A stretch of DNA of 33,093 nt from Acidobacteriota bacterium (GTDB taxonomy: Bacteria; Acidobacteriota; Terriglobia; 20CM-2-55-15): contig JAJEDW010000161.1 of assembly GCA_022821265.1 (NCBI GenBank), positions 1 to 33,093 of the forward strand, read 5' to 3'. The position numbers were made by a program, and so were the translations under genes. The number at the start of each line of letters is the position of its first letter. Within the stretch, counting starts at the first letter, position 1. The notes under the pieces are model-generated. The model was given only the letters and a program-made list of their open reading frames with translations. It was not told the origin of the DNA and searched no databases. Below are positions 7,756 to 15,730 of this stretch, in pieces.

Positions 7756-9768
7756 ATGAAGATCAGCATCCAATGGCTTCGGGACTTTCTCGACCTCCCG
7801 GAAGCGCCCCGCGCAGTCGGGGAGCGGCTCACCCTGGCGGGCCTCGCCGTCGACGGCGTCGCGCGCGCCGGGAGCGATACCGTCCTGGAGCTCGACGTTA
7901 CGGCCAACCGCGGCGACTGCCTTTCCCACATCGGCGTCGCGCGTGAATTGTCGGCAATCTACGACGTCGACATCCGCAGCCCGGAGGCGGCCGCGGCCGA
8001 GGGGTCGGCCGCCATGGACGACGTCTTCGCCATTGCGATCGAGGACGCCGGCCTGTGCCGGCGCTACTGCGGGCGTTACATCTCGGGCGTTCGCGTCGGC
8101 CCGTCCCCGGAGTGGCTCGTGCGGCGGCTTGAAGCCGTCGGGATCCGCTCGGTCAACAACGTCGCCGACGCGACCAACTACGTCCTCATGGAGTTGGGCC
8201 ATCCGCTGCACGCCTTCGACGCCGATACGCTCGACGGTTCCCGGATCGTCGTTCGGCGCGCCGCGGCGGGAGAGACACTGCGCACGATCGACGGCGACGA
8301 GCGCCGGCTCGACGATACGACGCTCGTGATCGCCGACGCGCGGCGCGCGGTGGCGCTGGCCGGAATCATGGGCGGCCTGGACACCGAGATCTCGGACCGG
8401 ACGACGAACGTGCTGCTGGAGAGCGCCTGGTTCGATCCGGTTTCGGTTCGGAAAACCGCGAAGCGCATTCGCCTGGGAACCGAGGCGTCGTATCGCTTCG
8501 AGCGGGGCGCGGACGTCGCCATGGCGGCCACGGCCCTGGAGCGCGCCGCAGGCCTGATCATCGAGTTGGCCGGCGGGGTTGCGCTCCGCGGCGTGATCGA
8601 CGTCTATCCGGCCCCGATCGAACCGGACAGGATCGCCCTGCGGCGGGGGCGCATCGCCGAACATCTCGGCGCCGCCGTGCCCGACGCCGAAGTGGAACGC
8701 GTGTTTCGCAGACTGGGCTTCGAACCTCGGGTGTCCGCCGACGGCTGGACGGTCCGCACGCCCAGCCACCGGCACGACATCGCCCGCGAGGAAGACCTGA
8801 TCGAAGAAATCGCGCGGCACCACGGCTACGAACGATTTCCCGCGACGTTGCCGGTGTGGTCCGGTCAGGGCCGGCAACTGCCGAGCCACGCCGGGGAGAC
8901 GCACGTGCGGGACACTCTGGCGGGTCTGGGATATACGGAAACCTGCAGCATCGCTTTCGGAAACCGGGACACGCAAGCCGCGTTCGCGCCGGGCGTGGAG
9001 CCGGTCGAGATCCGCAATCCACTGTCGGAGGACGCCCCCATACTGCGCACGTCGCTCGTTCCCAGCGTGCTCGGTTCGATCCAGTGGAACCTGAACCGCG
9101 GCCTGCGCGATGTGGCCCTGTATGAGATCGCCAAGGTCTACCCGACTTCCGGCGAAAAGCGCCGCCTGGTGATGGCGGCGACGGGAGCCGCCGACGCGCC
9201 GAGGATTCACCAGAGCACGGTCGAAACCGACTTCTTCCGGCTGAAGGGCGAAGTCGAAGCCCTGTTGTCCCGATTCGACCTGGTTCTCGCGGAGTCCACC
9301 GACGCGTTGCCGCCCTACCTGCATCCCGGCCGTTCGGTACGGCTGGGCGCCGTCGCATCGGTGGGTGAACTCCACGCCGAGTGGGAGTCCCGATTCAAGT
9401 TTCGGCAGAAGATCTGCGTCGCCGAGATCGACATCGAGCACGTGCTGGAGCGGGGATTGCGGGCCATTGCGACGGCGCCGATTCCGAAGTATCCTGCCGT
9501 GCGACGCGATTTGTCGCTGCTGGTCGCTCGCCGGACCCCGTACCGGGATGTTGTCGAAGCCGTCCATCGCGCCGGAATCGCCGAGTTGACCGACGTGTTC
9601 CCGTTCGACAGGCTGGAGCGGGGGCCGTTTTCCGCGTCGTTCTACAGCCTCGCCGTGACGTTGGTCTTCCAGTCCGGCGAGCGGACGTTGACCGACAGCG
9701 AGGTGCAGGGGTTCGCGGAGCGTGTCCTGGCCGAGCTGCGAAAGATCGGAATCGAATTACGGAGCTGA
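7756..9768 (+). CDS. pheT: Phenylalanyl-tRNA synthetase beta subunit, short form
   Basis: The partner of PheS. It has 670 residues from ATG 7756, preceded by no clear Shine-Dalgarno sequence. The first 40 residues (MKISIQWLRDFLDL, LTLAGLAVDGV) run straight into VLELDVTANRGDCLSHIGVARE. The EMAP/tRNA-binding OB domain of about 110 residues, normally inserted here, is therefore absent, which explains the length below the usual 790-800. The B3/B4 editing domain (GIRSVNNVADATNYVLMELG, HPLHAFD), the B5 domain (EEDLIEEIARHHGYER), the catalytic-like core (FGNRDTQAAF, RNPLSEDAPILRTSL) and the C-terminal FDX-ACB domain (PKYPAVRRDLSLLV, GERTLTDSEV) are present. A frame extension back to 7630 reads through the inverted-repeat element and was rejected. 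Confidence 0.96.
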   Translation: MKISIQWLRDFLDLPEAPRAVGERLTLAGLAVDGVARAGSDTVLELDVTANRGDCLSHIGVARELSAIYDVDIRSPEAAAAEGSAAMDDVFAIAIEDAGLCRRYCGRYISGVRVGPSPEWLVRRLEAVGIRSVNNVADATNYVLMELGHPLHAFDADTLDGSRIVVRRAAAGETLRTIDGDERRLDDTTLVIADARRAVALAGIMGGLDTEISDRTTNVLLESAWFDPVSVRKTAKRIRLGTEASYRFERGADVAMAATALERAAGLIIELAGGVALRGVIDVYPAPIEPDRIALRRGRIAEHLGAAVPDAEVERVFRRLGFEPRVSADGWTVRTPSHRHDIAREEDLIEEIARHHGYERFPATLPVWSGQGRQLPSHAGETHVRDTLAGLGYTETCSIAFGNRDTQAAFAPGVEPVEIRNPLSEDAPILRTSLVPSVLGSIQWNLNRGLRDVALYEIAKVYPTSGEKRRLVMAATGAADAPRIHQSTVETDFFRLKGEVEALLSRFDLVLAESTDALPPYLHPGRSVRLGAVASVGELHAEWESRFKFRQKICVAEIDIEHVLERGLRAIATAPIPKYPAVRRDLSLLVARRTPYRDVVEAVHRAGIAELTDVFPFDRLERGPFSASFYSLAVTLVFQSGERTLTDSEVQGFAERVLAELRKIGIELRS

Positions 9769-9791
9769 CGCCGTAGAAAAGGAGTTGATGG

Positions 9792-10058
9792 GTGCAAGCC
9801 ACGAGTTCAACTGATACTGACGCGCTGTCCCGATTCAATGAGTTGGAGGGCCGAATCGAACGCGTCCTGGAAGTCCTGGCCGCTACGCGCGACCAGAAAG
9901 ACGCGGCCGAGAAAGCGTTGGCGGACGCGCGGGAAAAGAACATCGCGCTTCAGGGCGAGTTGGACGAGATGCGGGAAGAACGGCGTGAGATCGTCGGCCG
10001 AGTCGAACGCCTGCTGGTTGGCACCATTGCGGCGCTGGATCCGAAAGAAGTCGAATAA
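9792..10058 (+). CDS. Small coiled-coil protein, ZapB-like
   Basis: An 88-residue acidic protein that is mostly one predicted coiled coil (about residues 12-75, rich in E, R, A and L heptads such as LEGRIERVLEVLAATRDQK). It starts at GTG 9792, preceded by AGGAG at good spacing (9780-9784), one of the few clear Shine-Dalgarno sites in the window. It lies between pheT and zapA, with zapA starting 2 nt after its stop. Size, coiled-coil nature and the zapA partner suggest a ZapB-like division factor or a ZapA-binding protein, but this is inferred from context and not from sequence motifs. Confidence 0.75.
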   Translation: MQATSSTDTDALSRFNELEGRIERVLEVLAATRDQKDAAEKALADAREKNIALQGELDEMREERREIVGRVERLLVGTIAALDPKEVE

Positions 10059-10060
10059 GG

Positions 10061-10357
10061 TTGCCTGAGAATCCGCGCGACATCGTCGAGATCGATATCT
10101 TCGATCAGCGCTATCCGCTGCGGTTCAGCGAGCCCGTCGATCACGAGGAAATCCTGCGCCTCGCGAAGGATGTCGACCTGAGAATGCGGGAGATCGCCCA
10201 CCAGACGCGGACGGTCGACTCCTTGAAGATCGCCATACTGACCGCCCTGCATCTCGCCCAGGAAAAGAAAGAGGAAACGGCCAGCGGCAAGCAACTGGAG
10301 GCGGCGGTCCGCTCCGGGTCCGCCAAGTGGATCGACAGGATAGACGACGCGCTCTGA
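10061..10357 (+). CDS. zapA: Cell division protein ZapA
   Basis: A 98-residue cytoplasmic protein that cross-links FtsZ filaments at the division ring. The N-terminal beta part (VEIDIFDQRYPLRF) and the long C-terminal helix (RLAKDVDLRMREIA, TRTVDSLKIAILTALHLA) fit the ZapA family, including the conserved alanine-leucine-rich helix start. The start is TTG 10061, 2 nt after the preceding stop; no ATG is available in a suitable position. A 6S RNA follows downstream, and zapA next to ssrS is a gene order known from many bacteria. Confidence 0.88.
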   Translation: MPENPRDIVEIDIFDQRYPLRFSEPVDHEEILRLAKDVDLRMREIAHQTRTVDSLKIAILTALHLAQEKKEETASGKQLEAAVRSGSAKWIDRIDDAL

Positions 10358-10397
10358 GCCGCTTTCGGTCTTGCCGGCCTCCAAGGACGTGGCGCGG

Positions 10398-10426
10398 TTG
10401 ATTCGGCGCTGCGGTTTCCCTACAAT
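10398..10426 (+). promoter_or_regulatory. Promoter upstream of the 6S RNA (TTGATT-17-TACAAT)
   Basis: TTGATT (10398-10403), a spacer of exactly 17 nt, then TACAAT (10421-10426). Transcription would begin near 10433, about 40 nt before the closing stem of the 6S RNA. Either the RNA is made as a precursor and trimmed, or a weaker box nearer the RNA (TACATT, 10459-10464) is used. Confidence 0.5.
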
Positions 10427-10473
10427 CGACTCCGCCCTGCGAAGTCGGCGTTGGCGTGTACATTATTTGACCT

Positions 10474-10594
10474 ATGTCTTATTTGAAGGGGTCCGGATTC
10501 TCGCGGTGGTGAGCGAGCCGTCCCCATGGGGTTGACGGTTCCCTGAAGCCCGGATAGGACACCCGCCCTGGTTCGACGGGTTCAAATAAGGCCG
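10474..10594 (+). ncRNA. ssrS: 6S RNA
   Basis: A regulatory RNA that mimics an open promoter and sequesters sigma70-RNA polymerase. CTTATTTGAA (10478-10487) and TTCAAATAAG (10581-10590) form a perfect 10-bp closing stem. The interior contains GCGGTGGTGAGC (10503-10514), GAAGCC (10545-10550) and GACACCCGCCCTGG followed by CGGGTTCAA near the 3' end. These match in order the conserved parts of E. coli 6S RNA (GCGGTTGGTGAGC, GAGAAGCC, GACACATTCACC, GGGTTCAAGG). An apical stem pairs GCCGTC with GACGGT around a CCCATGGGG loop. The position directly after zapA supports the call. The ends are estimated from the closing stem. Confidence 0.8.
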
Positions 10595-10617
10595 CCACGC
10601 GGCTCCGCGGGGTTTTC
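10591..10617 (+). terminator. Probable terminator of the 6S RNA
   Basis: GCCGC (10591-10595) and GCGGC (10599-10603) can form a stem with a CAC loop. A second GC-rich stretch runs into GGGGTTTTCC (10609-10618), giving a short T run. The stem is compact and overlaps the estimated 3' end of the RNA. Confidence 0.4.
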
Positions 10618-10640
10618 CTTCGGCATCCGCTCCTCGCATC

Positions 10641-11417
10641 ATGAACGTTCTCTTCATCGGAGACACGGTGGCGCGCGCCGGGCGGGAATGCGTCCGCCGG
10701 CACCTGGGCGCTCTCCGGGACGAGTATCAGATCGATTTCACCGTTGTGAACTGCGAGAACGCCGCGGCCGGATTCGGCGTTACGCCCAAGATCGCCGACG
10801 AGATGCTGGGCTGGGGCATCGACGTTCTCACGTCCGGCAACCACGTCTGGGACAGGAAGGAAATCTTCGGATACCTGGATTCGGAACAGAGAATACTGAG
10901 GCCCGCGAACTATCCTCCCGGAAATCCCGGCCGCGGGAGCACCGTGCTTCACGCCCGCACGGGCGAGCCCGTCGCGGTGATCAACGTCCAGGGGCGGGTC
11001 TTCATGCCCGACACCGACGATCCCTTCCGGACGGTGGACGCGGAGATCGAGAGCCTGCCCGGCGACGTACGCGTGATCATCGTCGACCATCACGCCGAGG
11101 CCACCTCCGAAAAGGTGGCCATGGGCTGGCACCTGGACGGCCGCGCCTCGGCCGTTCTCGGAACCCACACGCACATCCCCACGGCCGACGCGCGCATTCT
11201 GCCTCGCGGACTCGCGTATCAGACCGACGTGGGCATGACGGGCCCCTTCGATTCCGTGATCGGCATGACCCGCGAGTCCACGATGGCGCGACTCAGCCTG
11301 CAGGTTCCCGTGCGGCTCGAGGCCGCATCGGAGGGCGTGGAGCTGAACGGCGCGGTGATCGACGTCGACGCCGAGAGCGGACGCGCCCGTTCGATCCGGC
11401 GCGTGCACCGTCGCTGA
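10641..11417 (+). CDS. ymdB: YmdB-family metallophosphoesterase
   Basis: A 258-residue cytoplasmic phosphodiesterase of the TIGR00282/YmdB family; the Bacillus member hydrolyses 2',3'-cyclic nucleotides and affects biofilm choice. Metal-binding motifs are MNVLFIGDTVARAGR (D8), VVNCENAAAGFG, TSGNHVWDRKE, VDHHAEATSEK and LGTHTHIPTADARILP, followed by the GLAYQTDVGMTGP signature. It usually lies next to rny (RNase Y). No rny is present here: the gene follows the 6S RNA directly and is 19 nt before ffh. No Shine-Dalgarno site is obvious before ATG 10641. Confidence 0.92.
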   Translation: MNVLFIGDTVARAGRECVRRHLGALRDEYQIDFTVVNCENAAAGFGVTPKIADEMLGWGIDVLTSGNHVWDRKEIFGYLDSEQRILRPANYPPGNPGRGSTVLHARTGEPVAVINVQGRVFMPDTDDPFRTVDAEIESLPGDVRVIIVDHHAEATSEKVAMGWHLDGRASAVLGTHTHIPTADARILPRGLAYQTDVGMTGPFDSVIGMTRESTMARLSLQVPVRLEAASEGVELNGAVIDVDAESGRARSIRRVHRR

Positions 11418-11436
11418 GACGAAACCACGCGTAGAC

Positions 11437-12798
11437 ATGTTCGAAAACCTTTCCGACAAGCTGCAGCGGGTACTGAAGAACGTGCGCGGCGAAGGCCGGC
11501 TCAGCGCCGCCCATGTCGACGAGACACTTCGCGAGATCCGGATGGCTCTCCTAGAGGCCGACGTCAACTTCAAGGTCGTGCGGGAGTTCACCGAGAGCGT
11601 CCGATCCAAGGCGCTCGGACAGGAAGTGCTCGACAGCCTCGCTCCGGGCCAACAGGTGGTCAAGGTCGTCCGCGACGCGCTGGTGGACATGTTGGGTTCA
11701 CGGACCGCGCGCCTCGAATTCGCCGCCAATCCGCCCACGGTCGTCATGCTGGTCGGACTCCAGGGTTCGGGCAAGACGACATCGAGCGGCAAGCTGGCCG
11801 CCTGGCTCAAGACAGGGGGGCGGCGGCCGCTGCTGGTGTCCGTCGACGTCCACCGCCCGGCGGCCCGGGAGCAGCTCCGGCTCATAGCAGGCGACGTGGA
11901 AGCGCGAGTCTGGGAGGGGACCGCGAATCAAACGCCGGTGGATCTTGGCCTGGGCGCCCTCAGGGAAGCGCGCGACTCGGCCCACGACGTGCTGATCGTC
12001 GACACGGCCGGCCGGCTGCACGTCGACGAGTCCCTGATGGTCGAGCTGGATGGAATCAAGGACGCGCTGAACCCACGGGAAATCCTTTTCGTTGCCGACG
12101 CCATGCTGGGACAGGACGCCGTCCGGAGCGCCGAACAATTCCACCAACGGCTCGGATTGACCGGTTTCATCCTGACCAAGATGGACGGCGACGCCCGGGG
12201 CGGCGCGGCCCTCTCGATCCAGTCCGTAACGGGCCGACCGATCAAGTTTCTCGGCGTGGGCGAGAAATACGACGCGCTCGAGCCGTTCCACCCGGACCGC
12301 ATCGTTTCGCGCATTCTCGGCATGGGGGACATCCTGTCCCTGATCGAGAAGGCCGAGGCGGTCGTCGACCGGAAGCAGGCCATCGAACTCCAGAAGAAGG
12401 CCGCCTCCAACGACTTCACTCTCGAAGACTTCAGGAATCAGTTGCGGCAGGTCCGCCGGATGGGGTCGCTCGAGAGCATTCTCGGGATGCTTCCGAGCAT
12501 CGGCCCGTTCAGGAATCTGAACAAGGTGGAGGTGGACGAGAGAGAGTTGACGCGAACCGAGGCGATCATCGACTCGATGACCCCCGCGGAGCGCCGGAAC
12601 CACCGAATCCTGAACGGCTCACGCCGGAAACGCATCGCGAGAGGCAGCGGAACCTCGGTGCAACAGGTCAACCAGTTGCTCAAGCAGTACGTCCGGGCGC
12701 GCACGATGATGCGTGGATTGGCCGCGGGACGGCCCAAGAGTCCCGGGAAACGCAAGAAGGGACGCCGGAGGCCGGGAGTCGGGGGCGTGCCGATCTAG
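11437..12798 (+). CDS. ffh: Signal recognition particle GTPase Ffh
   Basis: A 453-residue SRP54 homologue that binds signal sequences of nascent membrane proteins together with SRP RNA and delivers them to FtsY. The N domain is at about 1-95. The G domain has the P-loop GLQGSGKTT (about 109-117), DTAGRLHVDE and TKMDGDARGG, with the closing loop GVGEKYDALEPFHPDR. The M domain starts at FTLEDFRNQLRQVRRMGS and contains the RNA-binding helix-turn-helix with GSRRKRIARGSGTSVQQVNQ. The tail is short and very basic. rpsP, which often follows ffh, is not found; transcription converges with the ferredoxin gene. Confidence 0.97.
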   Translation: MFENLSDKLQRVLKNVRGEGRLSAAHVDETLREIRMALLEADVNFKVVREFTESVRSKALGQEVLDSLAPGQQVVKVVRDALVDMLGSRTARLEFAANPPTVVMLVGLQGSGKTTSSGKLAAWLKTGGRRPLLVSVDVHRPAAREQLRLIAGDVEARVWEGTANQTPVDLGLGALREARDSAHDVLIVDTAGRLHVDESLMVELDGIKDALNPREILFVADAMLGQDAVRSAEQFHQRLGLTGFILTKMDGDARGGAALSIQSVTGRPIKFLGVGEKYDALEPFHPDRIVSRILGMGDILSLIEKAEAVVDRKQAIELQKKAASNDFTLEDFRNQLRQVRRMGSLESILGMLPSIGPFRNLNKVEVDERELTRTEAIIDSMTPAERRNHRILNGSRRKRIARGSGTSVQQVNQLLKQYVRARTMMRGLAAGRPKSPGKRKKGRRRPGVGGVPI

Positions 12799-12874
12799 AG
12801 GAGATTCCGCATGACTTCGTGACGCGTCATCGATTCCGGGGACCGTAGGCCGCCCCGAGAGCACGCGGTCCGTT

Positions 12875-13273
12875 TCAGGCGCCGGCGGCTTCTCCGGCGT
12901 GCGCGGCGACCGCGTCCTCGTACTTGTCGTGGAGTTCGATTCCGAAAAACTCGGCCACGTCGGCGGCGGGATACATGGCGATCGCGTCCCATGCCATCCG
13001 CTCGCACACGTTGACGCAGATCTTGCAGCCGATGCACTCGTCGAAGCGTACCTGAACCGGATCGATGATCACGCCGACGTTGTCGGAAGCGTCGCGCGGC
13101 ACGTGTTCGATGCAGTCGACCGGGCAGAACGGGATGCACGCTTCGCAACCCGTGCAGTTGTCGGGATTCACGACGGCGATGATCTTCGGCGTCTTTTTCT
13201 TCCGCGTGATCTTTTTCGGGGCGTCGGGAATGATCGCCGAGGGGTTGGCTTTTTTCGGGTTAGCTACCGGCAT
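12875..13273 (-). CDS. 2x[4Fe-4S] ferredoxin
   Basis: A 132-residue ferredoxin with a lysine- and proline-rich N-terminal extension (about 1-30). Its two cluster motifs are C40-x2-C43-x2-C46-x3-C50-P and C80-x2-C83-x2-C86-x3-C90. The second lacks the usual proline (C90-E91), and an extra C54 follows the first. A tail of about 40 residues ends in an alanine-rich stretch. The ATG (13273) lies inside the end of ispH, a 14-nt overlap in a different frame. Because IspH needs single electrons from a ferredoxin or flavodoxin, the overlap suggests that this protein is its electron donor. That is inference; a general ferredoxin role is also possible. Confidence 0.88.
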   Translation of the reverse strand: MPVANPKKANPSAIIPDAPKKITRKKKTPKIIAVVNPDNCTGCEACIPFCPVDCIEHVPRDASDNVGVIIDPVQVRFDECIGCKICVNVCERMAWDAIAMYPAADVAEFFGIELHDKYEDAVAAHAGEAAGA

Positions 13274-14483
13274 TGACGAATTCCTTCAGCTTCGAAAGCG
13301 CCATTGTATCCCGAAAACCGACGATCCGCTCGATCGCCTCGCCGATCTGGCTGTTCGGCGTCGAGGCGCCGGCGGTCAGACCGATCTTCCGCGGCCCGGC
13401 GGCAAGCCACTGCCGAGTCCGCAGCTCGCCGGGGCGACCGGCGGGCTTGTGCCGGATCTCTCCGGTCCCGGCGATGGCCGCCGCGTCCTCGATGTGGAAG
13501 GATCGCGTGAAGGTGGCCGCGATGCGCGCCAGGTTGTTGGTGTTCGAGCTGTTGTAACCGCCGATGACGATCATCGCGTCCAGGTCCTCGTGCCGCAGCG
13601 CCAACAAGGCCTGTTGGCGGTCCTCGGTCGCGCTGCAGATCGTGTCGAAGGCGATGTAGCGTTCCGGGAGCTCCTCGTCGCCGTACCGCCGAGCCAGCGC
13701 GAGACGGAACATCTCGGCCACCTCGAGGGACTCCGAGCTGAGCATGGTGGTCTGGTTCGCCAGTCCCACGCGCTCCAGGTGGCGGTCCGGATCGAACCCT
13801 GCAGAGACGGCGGGCGCGAACCTCTCCAGGAACGCCTGCGCGTCGCCGCCGTCGACGATATAGTCGCAGGCCGTGGCCGCTTCGTCGGTGTTCCGGACGA
13901 CCAGGTAGTGGGCCTCCGGCGACAGCGTCGTTCGCGAAAAGGTCGCGCGCGTCTCCTGGTGCTCGAACTTGCCGTGAATGATCGAGGTCACCCCGAGCGA
14001 GGCGTATCGTTCGACGTTCTTCCACACGTTCAGCACGGAACCGCACGTGGTGTCGACAACCGTGCAGCCGATGCCGTTGAGGGTTTCCATGTCCCGGCGG
14101 GGAACGCCGAACGCGGGCAAGACAACCACGTCGGGCGGCCGGACTTCACCGTACTTGATGGCCGGATCGCGCTGCTCGGGGAGAAACCGGATGCCGCGCT
14201 CCTGCAGTTCGCGGTTGACCTGGGGGTTGTGAATGATCTCGCCGGTGAGGAAGATGCGGCGGTCCGGGAACTTGCGGACGGTCTCGTAGGCGTATTCGAG
14301 CGCGCGATCGACGCCGTAGCAGAACCCGAACTCGCGAGCCAGCACGAAAGTGAGATCCTCCACGACCAATCTGGACCCGACTTCGCGCATCCTGTCGACG
14401 ATGCGGCTCCGGTAGCGATCCTGGAGCTCGGGACGCACTTCCAGGCGCATCCCGAACCCTTTCTGGAAGTAGTTTTCCGACAT
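13260..14483 (-). CDS. ispH: 4-hydroxy-3-methylbut-2-enyl diphosphate reductase
   Basis: The last enzyme of the MEP isoprenoid pathway, an Fe-S protein that reduces HMBPP to IPP and DMAPP. From ATG 14483 it has 407 residues, the longer IspH form also seen in cyanobacteria and plants, against about 316 in E. coli. The three cluster cysteines are C55 (EFGFCYGVDRA), C147 (VVDTTCGSV) and C283 (TICSATEDRQ). The substrate-binding H85 (GEIIHNPQVN) and GGYNSSNTNNL are present. An upstream in-frame extension to 14588 has no similarity and crosses the fabH promoter, so it was rejected. The downstream ferredoxin overlaps its end. Confidence 0.95.
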   Translation of the reverse strand: MSENYFQKGFGMRLEVRPELQDRYRSRIVDRMREVGSRLVVEDLTFVLAREFGFCYGVDRALEYAYETVRKFPDRRIFLTGEIIHNPQVNRELQERGIRFLPEQRDPAIKYGEVRPPDVVVLPAFGVPRRDMETLNGIGCTVVDTTCGSVLNVWKNVERYASLGVTSIIHGKFEHQETRATFSRTTLSPEAHYLVVRNTDEAATACDYIVDGGDAQAFLERFAPAVSAGFDPDRHLERVGLANQTTMLSSESLEVAEMFRLALARRYGDEELPERYIAFDTICSATEDRQQALLALRHEDLDAMIVIGGYNSSNTNNLARIAATFTRSFHIEDAAAIAGTGEIRHKPAGRPGELRTRQWLAAGPRKIGLTAGASTPNSQIGEAIERIVGFRDTMALSKLKEFVNAGS

Positions 14484-14492
14484 CAACACGCG

Positions 14493-14498
14493 ATTGTA
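14493..14498 (-). promoter_or_regulatory. ispH -10 box (TGt-TACAAT), leaderless layout
   Basis: On the minus strand TACAAT (14498-14493), preceded by TGt, lies 9 nt before the ispH ATG. The RNA would begin within two or three bases of the ATG. No -35 is evident at 17 nt, as is common for extended -10 promoters. It overlaps the opposite-facing fabH -35 element. Confidence 0.45.
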
Positions 14499-14522
14499 AC
14501 ACGGTGGCAACTGTGCTAATTT
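14494..14522 (+). promoter_or_regulatory. fabH promoter (TTGTAA-17-TAATTT)
   Basis: TTGTAA (14494-14499), a 17-nt spacer and TAATTT (14517-14522) preceded by TGc. It shares bases with the divergent ispH -10 box, so polymerase cannot occupy both promoters at once. Unlike ispH, fabH then has a leader of about 35 nt with a GAGGGA ribosome-binding site (14549-14554). Confidence 0.4.
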
Positions 14523-14562
14523 CGCTGATTCCTTCCAGTTACCGTCCAGAGGGATTCGAAGA

Positions 14563-15555
14563 TTGCCCGAACAGTCAGCAACGATCACGGCCGTCTCGCA
14601 TTATGTTCCCGAGGGCCGCCTCACCAACCGGGATCTCGAGAAAATGGTCGACACCGACGACCGGTGGATCATGGAGCGCACGGGTATCCGCGAACGCCGG
14701 ATCGTGGAGCAGGGCACGCCGACAAGCTCGCTCGGGGCCGAGGCCGCGCGGAGAGTGCTGTCCGAACGCGGCGTGGAGGCCGATGAGATCGATCTGATCA
14801 TCGTGGCCACGGTCACGCCCGACATGATGTTCCCCTCCACGGCCTGCGTGCTCCAGGAGAAAATCGGCGCGTCGAACGCCTGGGGATTCGACCTTTCGGG
14901 CGCCTGCTCGGGTTTTTTGTACGCGTTGGCCACGGGGGCCCAGTTCATCCAGTCGGGACGGCACTCCAAGGTGCTCGTCGTCGGGGCCGACGTGATGAGT
15001 TCGATCATCGACTTCGAGGACCGGGCCACGTGCGTCCTTTTCGGTGACGGCGCGGGCGCCGTCCTGATGGAGGCCGCCAAGGGAAGCAACGGGGTTGTCG
15101 ACTGGATCCTCGGAAGCGACGGGAGCGGAGGACCCTACCTGTACATGCCCGGCGGCGGCAGCCTGCACCCACCCTCGGCTGAGACCGTCGAGCGGAAGAT
15201 GCATTACGTGCACCAGAACGGCCGCAGCGTCTTCAAGTTCGCCGTCCGGGGCATGATCGAAGTTTCCGAATCGATCCTCCAACGGAACGGCCTGACCCCG
15301 TCCGACCTCAAGCTGTTCGTGCCGCACCAGGCCAACATGAGGATCATCAAGGCCACGGCCGAAAAGCTCCGGCTGGACCCTGCCCGGGTCGCCGTCAATA
15401 TCGACCGCTTCGCCAACACCACCGCGGCCACGATACCGATCTGCCTGTCGGAGGCCTCCACGGACGGAACGATCGAGGAAGGCGACCTCCTCCTGCTGGT
15501 CAGCTTCGGCGCGGGGTTCACCTGGGGCGGGATACTGCTCCGGTGGGGGTGCTGA
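14563..15555 (+). CDS. fabH: Beta-ketoacyl-ACP synthase III (FabH)
   Basis: Starts fatty acid synthesis by condensing acetyl-CoA (or a branched acyl-CoA) with malonyl-ACP. It has 330 residues from TTG 14563, chosen because GAGGGA lies at a suitable distance and the N-terminus matches the family. The thiolase-fold catalytic triad is C115 ([12 protein letters not shown]), H255 ([10 protein letters not shown]) and N285 ([11 protein letters not shown]). It also has the [10 protein letters not shown] motif and the C-terminal GAGFTWGG loop. The gene stands alone here, divergent from ispH, not in a fab cluster. Its terminator was not recognised; a toxin-gene remnant follows. Confidence 0.95.
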   Translation: MPEQSATITAVSHYVPEGRLTNRDLEKMVDTDDRWIMERTGIRERRIVEQGTPTSSLGAEAARRVLSERGVEADEIDLIIVATVTPDMMFPSTACVLQEKIGASNAWGFDLSGACSGFLYALATGAQFIQSGRHSKVLVVGADVMSSIIDFEDRATCVLFGDGAGAVLMEAAKGSNGVVDWILGSDGSGGPYLYMPGGGSLHPPSAETVERKMHYVHQNGRSVFKFAVRGMIEVSESILQRNGLTPSDLKLFVPHQANMRIIKATAEKLRLDPARVAVNIDRFANTTAATIPICLSEASTDGTIEEGDLLLLVSFGAGFTWGGILLRWGC

Positions 15556-15583
15556 TCCGTCGACCGTGGGCGCGGGACAGTGA

Positions 15584-15730
15584 GTGCGAGCGTCGGGCCG
15601 CGGGATGCTCATCGACTGCATGATCGGGGCGGCCGCCCTGACGGAGGGCGCGGCGATCGCGACATCGAACGCGGCCGACTTCGACCGATCCGGCGCTGCC
15701 GGCCTGCAGACGGTTCAGGAGCCTGTGATG
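15584..15730 (+). pseudogene. VapC (PIN-domain toxin) C-terminal remnant
   Basis: The frame encodes RGMLIDCMIGAAALTEGAA followed by IATSNAADFDR and GLQTV, which closely resembles the last third of VapC toxins (LIDCMIAATAL, ATxNxxDF and GLxVV patterns). The N-terminal PIN half, with its first catalytic aspartate and glutamate, is absent: the fabH stop is only 28 nt upstream. The frame continues past the normal VapC end into antisense of the Nudix gene. It is a decayed fragment of a toxin-antitoxin locus, with no antitoxin left beside it. Confidence 0.65.

Noticed and set aside
10571-10595. Possible tRNA T-arm (GGTTCGA and GGGTTCAAAT)
   Set aside because: No acceptor or anticodon stem could be built around it, and the same bases fit the 3' half of a 6S RNA with a perfect closing stem.
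12811-12830. Palindrome TGACGCGTCA after ffh as a terminator or operator
   Set aside because: The hairpin is short with a 10-nt loop in its best form, has no T run, and no regulator is linked to it.
15556-15714. Complete toxin gene after fabH
   Set aside because: The catalytic N-terminal half of the PIN domain has no room between the fabH stop and the fragment, so it is called a remnant.
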